From: Bacteroidales bacterium | GTDB lineage: Bacteria; Bacteroidota; Bacteroidia; Bacteroidales; UBA932 | Direction of reading: 5' to 3' | Assembly: GCA_017469745.1 (NCBI GenBank) | Contig: JAFUFS010000008.1 | Location: 1-64,000, forward strand | Length of the DNA stretch: 64,000 nucleotides | Shown: positions 45,835-54,899 of the stretch, in pieces | Position numbering within the stretch: the stretch's first letter is position 1 | How the letters are laid out: every line of letters begins with the position of its first letter | Notes under the pieces: model-generated | What the model saw: only the letters and a program-made list of their open reading frames with translations | What the model was told of the DNA's origin: nothing | The model's database searches: none | Program-made: the position numbers and the translations under genes

Positions 45835-47397
45835 TTAGAATCTGCGCTGCTGATTCATCGCAGCAGGGTTGACGGGGATTCGTCCCGGGTCATTTGCTGC
45901 GCAGACAGCAAGCCATGCAACTATGGTTGCATCAATCTTCAGGTCACCAAGAGAAAGACGCTCGTAGGTGTCCATGATGGTGTGGTAGGTACGGTTGTAC
46001 TCGAGGACGTCCTGGATGAACTGGTAGGAAGGCAGCCCGACTCTTCCGAACGACACGTGGTCTGTAGAACCTGTGTTCCTCGGAGAGAGGTAGTTGAAGC
46101 CGAGAGACTCGATGTACTTCATCCATGCCTCGAAGAAGGGGAAGGCTGCGTCGTTCCTCTCCAGATAGATTCCGCGGAAACGTCCTGATCCGTTGTCCAT
46201 GTTGAGGTAGAGGGCGAACTTGTCGAATCCGGGGAGCTTCTTCTGGTCCTTGTAGAGGTACTGCTCCATGTAACCTCTCGATCCGTAGAGTCCCTGCTCC
46301 TCTCCGCCCCAGAGGGCCAGGCGGATGGTTCTCTTCGGAGTGATGCCCAGCTCCTTGAGGATGCGCATGGCCTCGATCATCACGATGCAGCCGGAAGCGT
46401 TGTCGGCTGCTCCGGTGCCACCGTGCCAAGAATCGAGGTGGGCTCCGATGAGGACGATCTCGTCCTTGAGCTTGGGATCCGTGCCGGGGATTTCAGCGTA
46501 GATGTTGTGGACTTCCTGGTCGTTGGTGAACTTGTTGATGAGCTCGAGCTCCATTTCAACCTTGTTCCCGTTCTCGATCAGTCGGACCATGCGTCCGTGG
46601 TCTTCAATTGGCATGATCACTTCGGGAGTGGGTTCAGGATCACCGAATTTGTAGTTGACGCCAGTTCCGCTGGGAACATTGAATGTTCCGCGACCTGTGA
46701 CAACGCAGAGAGGCTTTTCGGAAGCCAGCAGGTCATTGGTCAGCTGGCGGAGCTCCATCATGGCATTCCTGTCGAAAGGCTGCCTGGGATAGCCTCCAGC
46801 AGGCGGACCGGCAGGGGAGATGGAGTTCTGTACTCGGTTGTCCTGGGTCAGGGCCTCAAGCTGCTCCTCGTCGTAGCGGGTGGCCAAGGGCTTGAAGCTC
46901 ATGTTGTAAGTCTGGGTGACGGGCATTAGGAGGATCTTTCCTCCAATCTTGCCACGGTATTTTTCGATGTCTTCCTTTGTCTTCACGTCGAAGATCATGC
47001 ACTCTCCCTTGACGAGGCCGTCAGTGCTGCCTGACCATGCCTTCGGGTTGACTGAAAAGGCGCAGTAATATGGTTCCGTCATCGCGGCGTAGGTCTTTAC
47101 CACATCCCAGCCGCCCCTGGGGAATTCGGCGGCAAAAGCAGAGCGAGGATTGGAAAGACCGATCTGTTTGAGCTTATCGATAACAAGGTTGTCGGCGCGG
47201 CGTTTCTGCTGCGAGGCCGTAAGCCGCGAACCGAGCAGGTCGGTCATGTACTGTGAGATCTCTTCGATCTTTGAATTGTTGAGGCCCTCGTTCTTGATTT
47301 TGGTCGCCAGTTCGGGGGATTCTGACACCTGGGCGAAAGCCGTGTGGCTGCCGGCAAATGCAGCCAGCAGTGCGAAAAGCATTAAACCTTTTTTCAT
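45835..47397 (-). CDS. M28 family zinc aminopeptidase/carboxypeptidase, secreted
   Basis: 520 aa. Signal peptide (MLFALLAAFAGSHTAFAQ). A protease-associated region (about 130-250) sits before the M28 core: GAHLDSWHGGTGAADNASG (His and Asp ligands), LWGGEEQGLYGSRGY (catalytic Glu and Zn Glu), NMDNGSG (Asp) and RTYHTIMDTYERLS (His). All five zinc ligands are present. It probably trims peptides in the periplasm or outside. A divergent promoter with the next gene lies at 47425-47474. Confidence 0.93.
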   Translation of the reverse strand: MKKGLMLFALLAAFAGSHTAFAQVSESPELATKIKNEGLNNSKIEEISQYMTDLLGSRLTASQQKRRADNLVIDKLKQIGLSNPRSAFAAEFPRGGWDVVKTYAAMTEPYYCAFSVNPKAWSGSTDGLVKGECMIFDVKTKEDIEKYRGKIGGKILLMPVTQTYNMSFKPLATRYDEEQLEALTQDNRVQNSISPAGPPAGGYPRQPFDRNAMMELRQLTNDLLASEKPLCVVTGRGTFNVPSGTGVNYKFGDPEPTPEVIMPIEDHGRMVRLIENGNKVEMELELINKFTNDQEVHNIYAEIPGTDPKLKDEIVLIGAHLDSWHGGTGAADNASGCIVMIEAMRILKELGITPKRTIRLALWGGEEQGLYGSRGYMEQYLYKDQKKLPGFDKFALYLNMDNGSGRFRGIYLERNDAAFPFFEAWMKYIESLGFNYLSPRNTGSTDHVSFGRVGLPSYQFIQDVLEYNRTYHTIMDTYERLSLGDLKIDATIVAWLAVCAANDPGRIPVNPAAMNQQRRF

Positions 47398-47424
47398 AAG
47401 CTCGTTATTTAATGTGCATCTTCA

Positions 47425-47474
47425 CAAATATAGGAAACTAATTCCTTATTTGTTGTCCAAAATGCTTATATTTG
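47425..47474. promoter_or_regulatory. Divergent -7 boxes: M28 gene (minus) and small barrel gene (plus)
   Basis: Minus strand TATATTTG at 47432-47425; plus strand TATATTTG at 47467-47474. Confidence 0.6.
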
Positions 47475-47503
47475 CTTGATTAATATGTTTTGATCAGGCT
47501 TAT

Positions 47504-48274
47504 ATGAAAAAGTTTATCCTTTTGTCAGTCCTTTGCTTCCTCGCGGGAAGCGCCATGGCCCAGGAAGAAGATGGTTACTTCAACCACATGGCAGCAGGCC
47601 TCAAGGCCGGCACCGCCGGTGTCGGTGTCGAACTTGCTGCTCCGATAGGTTCTTATTTCCAGCTCCGTGCAGGTTATTCCATGATGCCCCCGTTCTCCTA
47701 CAGCAGGACTGTCGATGTTCCCGAGCATCCCGGCAAGCATGGTTCCGAGAAGGGACCGGATATTCCTGTTGATGCAAAGGCTACCATGCATTTCCAGAAT
47801 GCAGAGCTCATGCTCGACATATTCCCTTCTGCTGAAAACGGCTTCCACATCACTGCAGGTCTTTTCTACGGTCCCAAGAATGCGGTTAAGGTCACTAACA
47901 TAAGTCCTATGCCGAACGACTACAACACTGTAGGTCTCAGCGTTGAAGAAGGAGGGGAGGATTACACCGTCAAGGCTGTAAACAACAAGATCAACGGCTA
48001 CATCGGCATTGATGCTCTCCGTCCCTACCTCGGAATAGGATTCGGCCGCGCAGTCACCACCGACAAGCGGGTCAATTTCACCTTCGACCTCGGCGCGATC
48101 TATTGGGGCAAGCCCGGCCTTTTTGCTCCCGGCGAGCCTCTGATCGGCGACTGGAAGGATGTGAGGATCACTCCGGAGTCATTGAACAACCGCGATGACG
48201 GCTTGATAAAGAAGGCTGAGAAGCTGGTCGTCTATCCGATGTTGAACGTCCATCTGTTCGTAAATCTCTTTTAG
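47504..48274 (+). CDS. Small outer-membrane beta-barrel protein, function unknown
   Basis: 256 aa with a cleavable signal (ending SAMAQ), then amphipathic strands (GVELAAPIGSYFQLRAGYSM, AELMLDIFPS, GFHITAGLFYG, LRPYLGIGFGRAV, VNFTFDLGAIYWG) and a terminal Phe (HLFVNLF), the typical barrel-end signal. No enzymatic motif. It is followed 12 bases later by a lipoprotein gene, so they may act together. Confidence 0.75.
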   Translation: MKKFILLSVLCFLAGSAMAQEEDGYFNHMAAGLKAGTAGVGVELAAPIGSYFQLRAGYSMMPPFSYSRTVDVPEHPGKHGSEKGPDIPVDAKATMHFQNAELMLDIFPSAENGFHITAGLFYGPKNAVKVTNISPMPNDYNTVGLSVEEGGEDYTVKAVNNKINGYIGIDALRPYLGIGFGRAVTTDKRVNFTFDLGAIYWGKPGLFAPGEPLIGDWKDVRITPESLNNRDDGLIKKAEKLVVYPMLNVHLFVNLF

Positions 48275-48286
48275 CATCTAAACGAT

Positions 48287-49186
48287 ATGAAAAAGTTTTG
48301 GCCGGTACTGGCATTGATGGCTGCCCTTTCTTTGACGGTCGCTTGTGAAAAGAATAATCCGAACGGTGGTAACGGAGGAGGAAGCGTAACTCCTACTCCG
48401 ACCCCTACACCGACTCCTACTCCCACTCCGACTCCTACTCCCACGCCGCCTGCACCAAAGCCTGAGACAGTCAGGCTGGTAGTCGATGGGGACAACGTCA
48501 CAGTCAAGTTCGTCGAACTCAGCGAGTCTGGCTCTTATCTTATCTGTGAAGTCAATTCTGATAAAGATCTAGATTATCTTTTCGGCACTTATACCATCGA
48601 TTCTGAAGGACAGTTCATTCTGGGGAACGATGCTGTCCTTACTTATGACCAGCAGGCTTCACCGACATCCTTTACCCTGAAGAAAAAAGACGGTAAGACC
48701 ATAAGCGGCAAGGCCACGCCAAAGAAGGGCGCCACCCTTTCTGCCGATGCCAAGAAGCTTTGCAGGACCTGGGTCATCAGCAAGACACGTGTGAGCATCA
48801 CAGAGAGCATAAAGGCCAATGCCGACTTCACCGGTTGCAACCTTGGAGAGATCTCCGATTTCGCCCGCAACCAGGGAATCGAGATCAAGAAGGACCTCAG
48901 CGGCATCAGCCTTCTCAGCATAACCCTCACTCCGATGGGTTCCGCAATCATCCAGTACAGCAACAACCAGATGGATGTTGCAGACTGCGATCTCTCTGCC
49001 GTTGACAAAGGCACTCTCAAGTACGCCTGGCATGATGCTTCAGCTGTGGGCTACGAGCTCGCCAACGGCTCGGCGTCAGTCTCCTTCCAGGGCGATAACT
49101 GCCTCCTGTCCCTCGCCTCTGACTTCACCAAGGACTCCAAGAAGTACGGAGTCTCCGTCATCTTCGTCCTTGCAGAAAAGAAGTAA
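48287..49186 (+). CDS. Lipoprotein with (Thr-Pro)10 linker, function unknown
   Basis: 299 aa. Lipobox LTVAC (Cys20), then a Gly/Asn stretch and ten Thr-Pro pairs (about 35-54), acting as a stiff spacer between the membrane and a soluble domain of 240 residues. The domain has four Cys-poor beta segments (VRLVVDGDNVTVKFVELSE, YLFGTYTID..) and no family motif I recognise. Probably surface exposed. Confidence 0.75.
   Translation: MKKFWPVLALMAALSLTVACEKNNPNGGNGGGSVTPTPTPTPTPTPTPTPTPTPPAPKPETVRLVVDGDNVTVKFVELSESGSYLICEVNSDKDLDYLFGTYTIDSEGQFILGNDAVLTYDQQASPTSFTLKKKDGKTISGKATPKKGATLSADAKKLCRTWVISKTRVSITESIKANADFTGCNLGEISDFARNQGIEIKKDLSGISLLSITLTPMGSAIIQYSNNQMDVADCDLSAVDKGTLKYAWHDASAVGYELANGSASVSFQGDNCLLSLASDFTKDSKKYGVSVIFVLAEKK
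48389..48448 (+). repeat. Hexanucleotide microsatellite ACTCCN x10 in a lipoprotein gene
   Basis: Ten 6-base units, mostly ACTCCN, coding for Thr-Pro pairs. Length changes by slippage would keep the frame and alter only the linker. Confidence 0.85.
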
Positions 49187-49203
49187 AGAAGTTCAGGAAT
49201 ATC

Positions 49204-49380
49204 ATGAAGTCAGCATCTCACAAATATGTCAAGGTTGTCCTGACAGCTTTACTGGCTTTATTGGGATTTGCTTCCTGCTCCAAACCGGAAGAGGATCCTG
49301 TCAACTCGGAATGGAATACTCCCATGACTCTCTATGGCGCTTACTTGACTTCTTATCAAGATAATCTGCCGAATTCTTAA
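49204..49380 (+). CDS. Small putative lipoprotein, 58 aa, possibly truncated
   Basis: MKSASHKYVKVV..ALLALLGFASCSKPEEDPVNSEW...TLYGAYLTSYQDN. The 'LLALLGFASC' lipobox plus acidic stretch plus 'LYG' resembles the start of Bacteroidota radical-SAM-associated putative lipoproteins, which continue for about 100 more residues. Here TAA ends it after LPNS, and the following bases form two hairpins and a repeat copy rather than homologous coding sequence. It lies 17 bases after the lipoprotein at 48287. Either a truncated remnant or a genuine short lipoprotein. Confidence 0.55.
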   Translation: MKSASHKYVKVVLTALLALLGFASCSKPEEDPVNSEWNTPMTLYGAYLTSYQDNLPNS

Positions 49381-49387
49381 CATGACA

Positions 49388-49423
49388 ATCGCCTGCCCGG
49401 TGGAAATGCCCTGGGCAGGCGAT
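49388..49423 (+). terminator. Hairpin after the small lipoprotein gene
   Basis: ATCGCCTGCCC (49388-49398) pairs with GGGCAGGCGAT (49413-49423), 11 bp, 14-base loop; weak AT tail (AATATAAAA). Confidence 0.6.
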
Positions 49424-49430
49424 AATATAA

Positions 49431-49458
49431 AAGGAGCCTGCTTTTGGGGAGGCTCCTT
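49431..49458 (-). terminator. Intrinsic terminator of ppdK
   Basis: On the minus strand AAGGAGCCT ... AGGCTCCTT followed by TTATATT, about 50 bases after the ppdK stop. Confidence 0.7.
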
Positions 49459-49462
49459 GAAA

Positions 49463-49490
49463 GATTCTTCGCTGCCGCTCAGAATGACGT
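49463..49490 (-). repeat. Dispersed GTCATTCTGAGCG-GCGAAGAATC repeat between ppdK and its terminator
   Basis: On the minus strand ACGTCATTCTGAGCGGCAGCGAAGAATC. Same element as at 11.7, 13.6 and 29.9 kb. Confidence 0.8.
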
Positions 49491-49508
49491 TCTGGCGCTC
49501 AGGCAGGA

Positions 49509-52232
49509 TTATTTGCTCTGCTCGATGGCGGCCTGGGCGGCGGCGAGGCGGGCGATGGGCACGCGGAACGGCGAGCAGGAGACGTAGTCGACTCCGATCT
49601 TGTTGAAGAAACGGATCGAGTCGGGATCTCCGCCATGCTCTCCGCAGACACCGCACTTGAGGTCAGGCCTCTTGGAACGGCCGCCCTGGATACCGAATTC
49701 GACCAGCTTGCCGACGCTCTTGGTGTCGATGGTCTGGAACGGGTCGGAATCGAGGATCTTGTTGCCGAGATAGTCACCCATGAAGGTGCCGATGTCGTCA
49801 CGAGAGAATCCGAAGGTCATCTGGGTGAGGTCGTTGGTACCGAATGAGAAGAATTCGGCTGCACGGGCCATGCGGTCTGCGGTCAGGGCAGCGCGAGGTA
49901 TCTCAATCATGGTTCCGAACTTGTAGTCGATGTTCTGGATCTTTATTCCCTCGACCTGGGCCTTGACGCGGTCACAGATGGCTTTCTGGAAGCTGAGTTC
50001 ACGGGCAGAGATGGTCACGGGAATCATGATCTCAGGCCTGGGGTTGTAGCCTTCGATCAGCAGCTCTGCTGCTGCCTCGAAGATGGCCTTGTACTGGGTC
50101 TCGGCGATGAGCGGGAAGCTCACATGGAGACGGACTCCACGGTGACCCATCATCGGGTTGACCTCATGCAGGGCCTCGCCCCTCTTCTCGATTTCCTCGA
50201 CAGTGACGCCGAGTTCGCGGGCGATTTCCTTCTTCTTTTCCTCTGTCTTCGGAACGAACTCATGGAGAGGCGGATCGAGGAGACGGAACACCACCGGCTT
50301 GCCGTCCATGATCTTCATGGTGCTCTTGACAGCGGCCTTCATGTAAGGCTCGAGGTCTGCAAGGGCTGCCTTGCGCTCTTCTTCAGTGTCGCAGAGGATC
50401 ATCTTGCGAAGCTTGGAGAGAGGTTTCTCGGAATGAGCTCCGTAGAACATGTGCTCGATACGGAACAGTCCGATACCTTCAGCTCCGTAGCTGAGGGCCT
50501 TTGCCGCATCCTCAGGAGTGTCGGCGTTGGTCCTGATGCCCAGGCGGCGGAACTTGTCGACGATCGACATGAACTTCTTGAACAGAGGGTTCTCGGAAGC
50601 GTCCATGGTCTCGATCTTGGTCCCGTAGACAAGGCCCTTGGAACCATTGAGGCTGAGCCAGTCGCCCTCCTTGAAGGTCTGGTTGTCGTTGAAGGTGACA
50701 GTCTTCTCCTCGAGGTTGATCTTCATGGCCTCGCATCCGACGATGCAGCACTTGCCCCATCCACGGGCTACGAGGGCTGCATGGGATGTCATACCTCCAC
50801 GGGTGGTAAGGATACCGGCGGCTGCACGCATTCCTTCGATGTCCTCGGGGGAGGTCTCCTCACGGATGAGGATGGCCTTCATTCCGTTGGCTGCCGCTTC
50901 CATGGCGGCTTCGGAGGTGAATACGATCTGTCCTACGGAACCTCCCGGGGAGGCAGGCAGACCGACTGCGAGGACCTTGGCCTTCTTCTCGGATGCAGGG
51001 TCGAGGATAGGATGGAGAATCTCGTCCAGCTGGGAAGGGGAAACCCTCATGACGGCGGTCTTCTCATCGATCATTTTTTCTTCAACCATGTCCATTGCCA
51101 TCTGGAGGGCTGCCAGACCGGTACGCTTTCCAATCCTGCACTGGAGCATCCAAAGATGTCCTTCCTGGATGGTGAATTCGATGTCCTGCATGTCGCGGAA
51201 ATGCTTCTCAAGCTTCAGGCGGATTCCGTCCAGCTCCTTGTAGACTTCCGGCATGGCGGTCTCGAGAGACTCGAGATCCTTGTTCTTCTCAGTCTTGGTG
51301 GCCTCGTTCAGAGGGTTGGGAGTACGTATTCCTGCAACCACATCCTCGCCCTGGGCGTTGATGAGCCACTCTCCGTAGAATTTGTTGTCACCGTTGGCAG
51401 GGTTGCGGGAGAAGGCGACACCGGTAGCTGAGGTGTTGCCCATGTTTCCGAACACCATGGACTGGACGTTGACTGCGGTGCCCCAGTCATCAGGAATCTT
51501 TTCGATCCTGCGGTAGGCGATGGCCCTCTTTCCGTTCCATGACTTGAACACTCCGCCGATAGAGCCCCAAAGCTGCTCCCTGGCTGTGTCAGGGAATTCG
51601 ACTCCGAGGACTTCCTTGACCTTCACCTTGAACTTCTCGCAGAGATCCTTGAGTTCGTCTGCGGTGATCTCGGTGTCCGACTTGTAGCCCTTCTTCTCCT
51701 TGAGCTCCATCATCATCCTGTCAAGCTGCTGGCGGATGCCCTGGCCGTCTGCAGGTTCGATGCCTTCGGCCTTCTCCATGACGACATCGGAGTACATCAT
51801 GATGAGGCGCCTGTAGGCGTCATAGACGAACCTGGGATTGCCGGTCTTCTGGATCATTCCAGGGAGGGTAGCGGAGCAGAGACCGATGTTGAGGATGGTG
51901 TCCATCATGCCGGGCATGGAACTCCTTGCTCCGGAACGGCAGCTGACGAGGAGGGGATCGGAAGGATCTCCGAACTTCTTGCCCATGATGGTCTCAGTGG
52001 CCTTCATGGCTTCAGCGACTTCCTTCTTGAGATCTTCAGTATAACCTCCGCCGAGTGAATAGTACTCAGCGCAGCACTCTGTCGTGATGGTAAATCCTGC
52101 CGGAACCGGCATGCCGAGCTTGCTCATCTCTGCAAGGTTCGCTCCCTTGCCGCCCAGCAATTCTCTCATCTGTCCGTCGCCCTCGGCAGTCTTGCCACCG
52201 AAACGATAGACCCTTTTCTTCTTGTCAAACAT
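49509..52232 (-). CDS. ppdK: Pyruvate, phosphate dikinase
   Basis: 907 aa, full length. The ATP-grasp half (GGKGANLAEMSKLGMPVPAGFTITTECC; CRSGARSSMPGMMDTILNIGL; MVFGNMGNTSATGVAFSRNP), the swivelling domain with the phospho-His in TRGGMTSHAALVARGWGKCC, and the PEP-binding TIM barrel (GLFRIEHMFY, GTMIEIPRAALTAD, FSFGTNDLTQMTFGFSRDD, CGEHGGDP) are all present. It interconverts pyruvate + ATP + Pi and PEP + AMP + PPi; in anaerobes it saves energy in glycolysis. Monocistronic. Confidence 0.98.
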   Translation of the reverse strand: MFDKKKRVYRFGGKTAEGDGQMRELLGGKGANLAEMSKLGMPVPAGFTITTECCAEYYSLGGGYTEDLKKEVAEAMKATETIMGKKFGDPSDPLLVSCRSGARSSMPGMMDTILNIGLCSATLPGMIQKTGNPRFVYDAYRRLIMMYSDVVMEKAEGIEPADGQGIRQQLDRMMMELKEKKGYKSDTEITADELKDLCEKFKVKVKEVLGVEFPDTAREQLWGSIGGVFKSWNGKRAIAYRRIEKIPDDWGTAVNVQSMVFGNMGNTSATGVAFSRNPANGDNKFYGEWLINAQGEDVVAGIRTPNPLNEATKTEKNKDLESLETAMPEVYKELDGIRLKLEKHFRDMQDIEFTIQEGHLWMLQCRIGKRTGLAALQMAMDMVEEKMIDEKTAVMRVSPSQLDEILHPILDPASEKKAKVLAVGLPASPGGSVGQIVFTSEAAMEAAANGMKAILIREETSPEDIEGMRAAAGILTTRGGMTSHAALVARGWGKCCIVGCEAMKINLEEKTVTFNDNQTFKEGDWLSLNGSKGLVYGTKIETMDASENPLFKKFMSIVDKFRRLGIRTNADTPEDAAKALSYGAEGIGLFRIEHMFYGAHSEKPLSKLRKMILCDTEEERKAALADLEPYMKAAVKSTMKIMDGKPVVFRLLDPPLHEFVPKTEEKKKEIARELGVTVEEIEKRGEALHEVNPMMGHRGVRLHVSFPLIAETQYKAIFEAAAELLIEGYNPRPEIMIPVTISARELSFQKAICDRVKAQVEGIKIQNIDYKFGTMIEIPRAALTADRMARAAEFFSFGTNDLTQMTFGFSRDDIGTFMGDYLGNKILDSDPFQTIDTKSVGKLVEFGIQGGRSKRPDLKCGVCGEHGGDPDSIRFFNKIGVDYVSCSPFRVPIARLAAAQAAIEQSK

Positions 52233-52298
52233 GGTTGATTATAAATAGATTTGATTATTGTCCGTTATGAAAGTCTGCAAATTTACTAAAAACTTTTG

Positions 52299-53648
52299 TT
52301 ATAGCAATTTCGAAGCGATGTCGGACAGCTCGCTTCTCTCTCCGATCCTGAGGAATATGTGTTCGAAGAGTTTCTGTCCCTCCATCTTTTCCCCGAGGTG
52401 CGTAAGTCCGTTGGACCACTGGTCGAGGTAGGGCTGGTCGATCTGGAATATGTCTCCGGTGAACACCATCTTGGTACCTTCGCCGGCCCTGGTGATGATG
52501 GTCTTGACCTCGTTGGGAGTGAGGTTCTGTGCCTCGTCGCAGATCAGGAAGACCTTGCCAAGACTGCGCCCCCTGATGTAGGCGAGAGGGGAAATCAGAA
52601 GCTTCTCTTCCTTGAGCATAGCCTCAATTTTCAGGGCCTCCTTGCTCGTGGACTTGAACTGTCCCTTGATGACGTTGAGGTTGTCCATAAGGGGCTGGAT
52701 GAATGGACTCATCTTGGTCTTCTGGTCGCCGGGGAGGAATCCGATCTCCTGGTTGCCCAGGACCACGGTAGGCCTGGTGAGGATGATCTGGTCGTAGTCC
52801 CTTGCCTGCTCCAGGGCGGAAGCCAGTGCGATGAGAGTTTTTCCGGTTCCAGCTCCTCCTGTCATGGACACAAGCTGGATCTCCGGATTCATGCAGGCAT
52901 CGATAGCGAACTTCTGTTCGTCGTTGCGTGGACGGATGCCGTAGACATGCTTGCTCTTCACGAGTACAACCTTGTCAAGGGTGTCGTCAAACCTGGCACA
53001 GACCATATCCTTGCCGAACCGGATCTTGTAAAGCTGGTTCGGCCTGGGGCGCTTGCTGCTTATTGCTTTCCAAGGAATAGAAGTCTCAGGACCATAGGCG
53101 AGTTCCTGGATGTAGTCCGGATCCACGTTGTCAAGGATCTGGACTTCCTTGTTGGAGTTCTCTATCTTCTCTTCTTCAACTCTGTCGGTCATGTAGTCCT
53201 GGACTTCCATGCCGGCGGCCTTTGACTTCATCCTAAGGTTGATGTCCTTGGTGACGAGGGCTACGAACCGGCCGGGATTGTTGTCCCTGACCCAGATCGC
53301 TGTCGAAAGGATCCTGTGGTCTGGTATGTCATCGTAGAACAGGTCCTTCATCTCCTCCGGGAAGGGATGGTTGGGCTCGATCTTGATGTTTCCGAGCCCG
53401 TTTGCTATAGGGATTCCGCTCTTGCCGAAGGATCGGCCTTCGGTGATTCTGTCTATGTCCCGCATGAAGCCCCTGGCGTTGTAAGCCAGCTGGTCATTGC
53501 CTTTCTTGAACTTGTCCAGTTCCTCGATTACCGCGATGGGGATCACGAGATCGTTGTCCTTGAATTTCCTGATAGCCTTGAAATCGTGCAGGATGATGTT
53601 GGTGTCCAGTACGAATATCTTCGGCTTGCTTTTTGGGTATCTTGCCAT
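52299..53648 (-). CDS. PhoH-like ATPase with N-terminal PIN domain
   Basis: 449 aa from ATG 53648 (MARYPKSKPKIFVLDTN). N-terminal PIN domain (about 10-140: IFVLDTNIILHD; VTKDINLRMKSKAAG), then PhoH P-loop domain: MTGGAGTGKTLIALASALEQ (Walker A), TRPTVVLGNQEIGFLPG, KVFLICDEAQNLTPNEVKTIITRAG (Walker B), VFTGDIFQIDQPY. PhoH2-type PIN-PhoH proteins are ATP-dependent RNA helicases/RNases. Its gene directly follows the AIR-synthase-like one (about 14 bases). Confidence 0.92.
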   Translation of the reverse strand: MARYPKSKPKIFVLDTNIILHDFKAIRKFKDNDLVIPIAVIEELDKFKKGNDQLAYNARGFMRDIDRITEGRSFGKSGIPIANGLGNIKIEPNHPFPEEMKDLFYDDIPDHRILSTAIWVRDNNPGRFVALVTKDINLRMKSKAAGMEVQDYMTDRVEEEKIENSNKEVQILDNVDPDYIQELAYGPETSIPWKAISSKRPRPNQLYKIRFGKDMVCARFDDTLDKVVLVKSKHVYGIRPRNDEQKFAIDACMNPEIQLVSMTGGAGTGKTLIALASALEQARDYDQIILTRPTVVLGNQEIGFLPGDQKTKMSPFIQPLMDNLNVIKGQFKSTSKEALKIEAMLKEEKLLISPLAYIRGRSLGKVFLICDEAQNLTPNEVKTIITRAGEGTKMVFTGDIFQIDQPYLDQWSNGLTHLGEKMEGQKLFEHIFLRIGERSELSDIASKLL

Positions 53649-53662
53649 ATTATTAATTATGT

Positions 53663-54832
53663 TCAATCTTCACCTTCAAGGGCTTGGCTGCCCAGGAGCG
53701 ACTGCAGGATGTCGGAGATTCCACCGCCCCTTCCGGTCTTGACCTTGACGGTCCCGGAACCGGGTACAGGATGTCCCACCGGGTAGTAGGCCACGTCCTG
53801 AAGGAGGAATTCGGCATCGGCATAGTCGTAGTCGATGTCCTTTATTTGTATGAGGGCACCAGGGACCTCGGAAAACAGGATCCTGATGCTGTCGTTCTCG
53901 TCGTAGGCATTCATGATGCCGCTTATGTCGACGGCCGCTCCGACTCCTTCCTGGCACATAGAATTCAATGCAGGGAGGAGGCCTCCGTCTCCGACCGTCA
54001 CTCCGGAGAGCACCACCTTGTCTTCCACGAATTCCCTGAGAACCTCGAAGCAGTCGATGAAATAGTCGCCGTCTCCTGTTTCCGGAGCGGTGTCCCCGTT
54101 CTGCCCCATGACGCTGCAAAGGAGGGAATTGCCAAGACGGAACTCACAGGTGTCGAACGGTATGAAGATCAGCCAGCTGTCGGGATCCGCCACCAGTTTG
54201 TCGGGCACCGCCCTTTTCCTGCCGATCACAGGATGAGGGCTGCCGAAAGGAGCGTTCCCAGGAAGGTCGATCTCATCTTCGGGATCTATCTCCTCGTCCG
54301 GATCTTCTGGCTTGTCTGTGGTTGCTACCTTGAAAGAAGCCTGGCAGCATTTCTCACTTTCTGCGAATGAATATGTATGAAGACATATTCCCAGGGAATC
54401 GATGTAGTCGGCTGCTGCTTCCACCGATGAGTAGAAGGCTGCCATGTTTCCGATGATCCTTGGATTCCAACGCCATTTGGCCAGAAGGGTCAAGTCGCTC
54501 AGGCGGAAATGCCCCTTCATCCACATCGCATCGAGGAGTGCCCTTGCTATCCGGCTGCGGGTGAACTCTTCAGGAAAAGCAGTCGGGCAGTTCCTGGGCT
54601 GGCCGAGCAAGGGGACAAGGCGGGTCAGATAGTCATGCACTTTCTGGCTCTCGAACTTCACCGAGGCCGGGGACGGATCGGTGCTCTCGTCCACGATGGG
54701 CTTGAATTCCTCGTAACCTTCGCCCTGGATTTCCTGCTCAAGACATCCGTCCAGGATGTCCGCAGGCGTAAAGCGCCTTGGAATCCCGTCGATAATGTAT
54801 TCCGAATGCAGTGCTGAGGTTTTTTCTTTCAT
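53663..54832 (-). CDS. Conserved protein, possibly AIR-synthase-like (PurM/PurL C-terminal type)
   Basis: 389 aa from ATG 54832 (MKEKTSALHSEYI). I do not recognise a firm family. The C-terminal half (VVLSGVTVGDGGLLPALNSMCQEGVGAAVDISGI, IRILFSEVPGALIQIKD) resembles the AIR synthase-related C-terminal fold, where glycine-rich turns and SEVPG/GALI follow. An acidic segment (DKPEDPDEEIDPEDEIDLP) at about 180-200 separates it from a helical N-terminal half. In Bacteroidales such a gene often lies beside the PhoH gene. Function unknown. Divergent from folC. Confidence 0.65.
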   Translation of the reverse strand: MKEKTSALHSEYIIDGIPRRFTPADILDGCLEQEIQGEGYEEFKPIVDESTDPSPASVKFESQKVHDYLTRLVPLLGQPRNCPTAFPEEFTRSRIARALLDAMWMKGHFRLSDLTLLAKWRWNPRIIGNMAAFYSSVEAAADYIDSLGICLHTYSFAESEKCCQASFKVATTDKPEDPDEEIDPEDEIDLPGNAPFGSPHPVIGRKRAVPDKLVADPDSWLIFIPFDTCEFRLGNSLLCSVMGQNGDTAPETGDGDYFIDCFEVLREFVEDKVVLSGVTVGDGGLLPALNSMCQEGVGAAVDISGIMNAYDENDSIRILFSEVPGALIQIKDIDYDYADAEFLLQDVAYYPVGHPVPGSGTVKVKTGRGGGISDILQSLLGSQALEGED

Positions 54833-54899
54833 TCCGTTAGAATATGTCTGTAAATTTAAGTATTTTTGAGTTGAGTTCAAAAACTGCAAGGAAGCTCAA

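Noticed and set aside
50124..51431. Plus-strand open frame (435 codons) inside ppdK
   Set aside because: Antisense shadow of ppdK, which has complete catalytic motifs.
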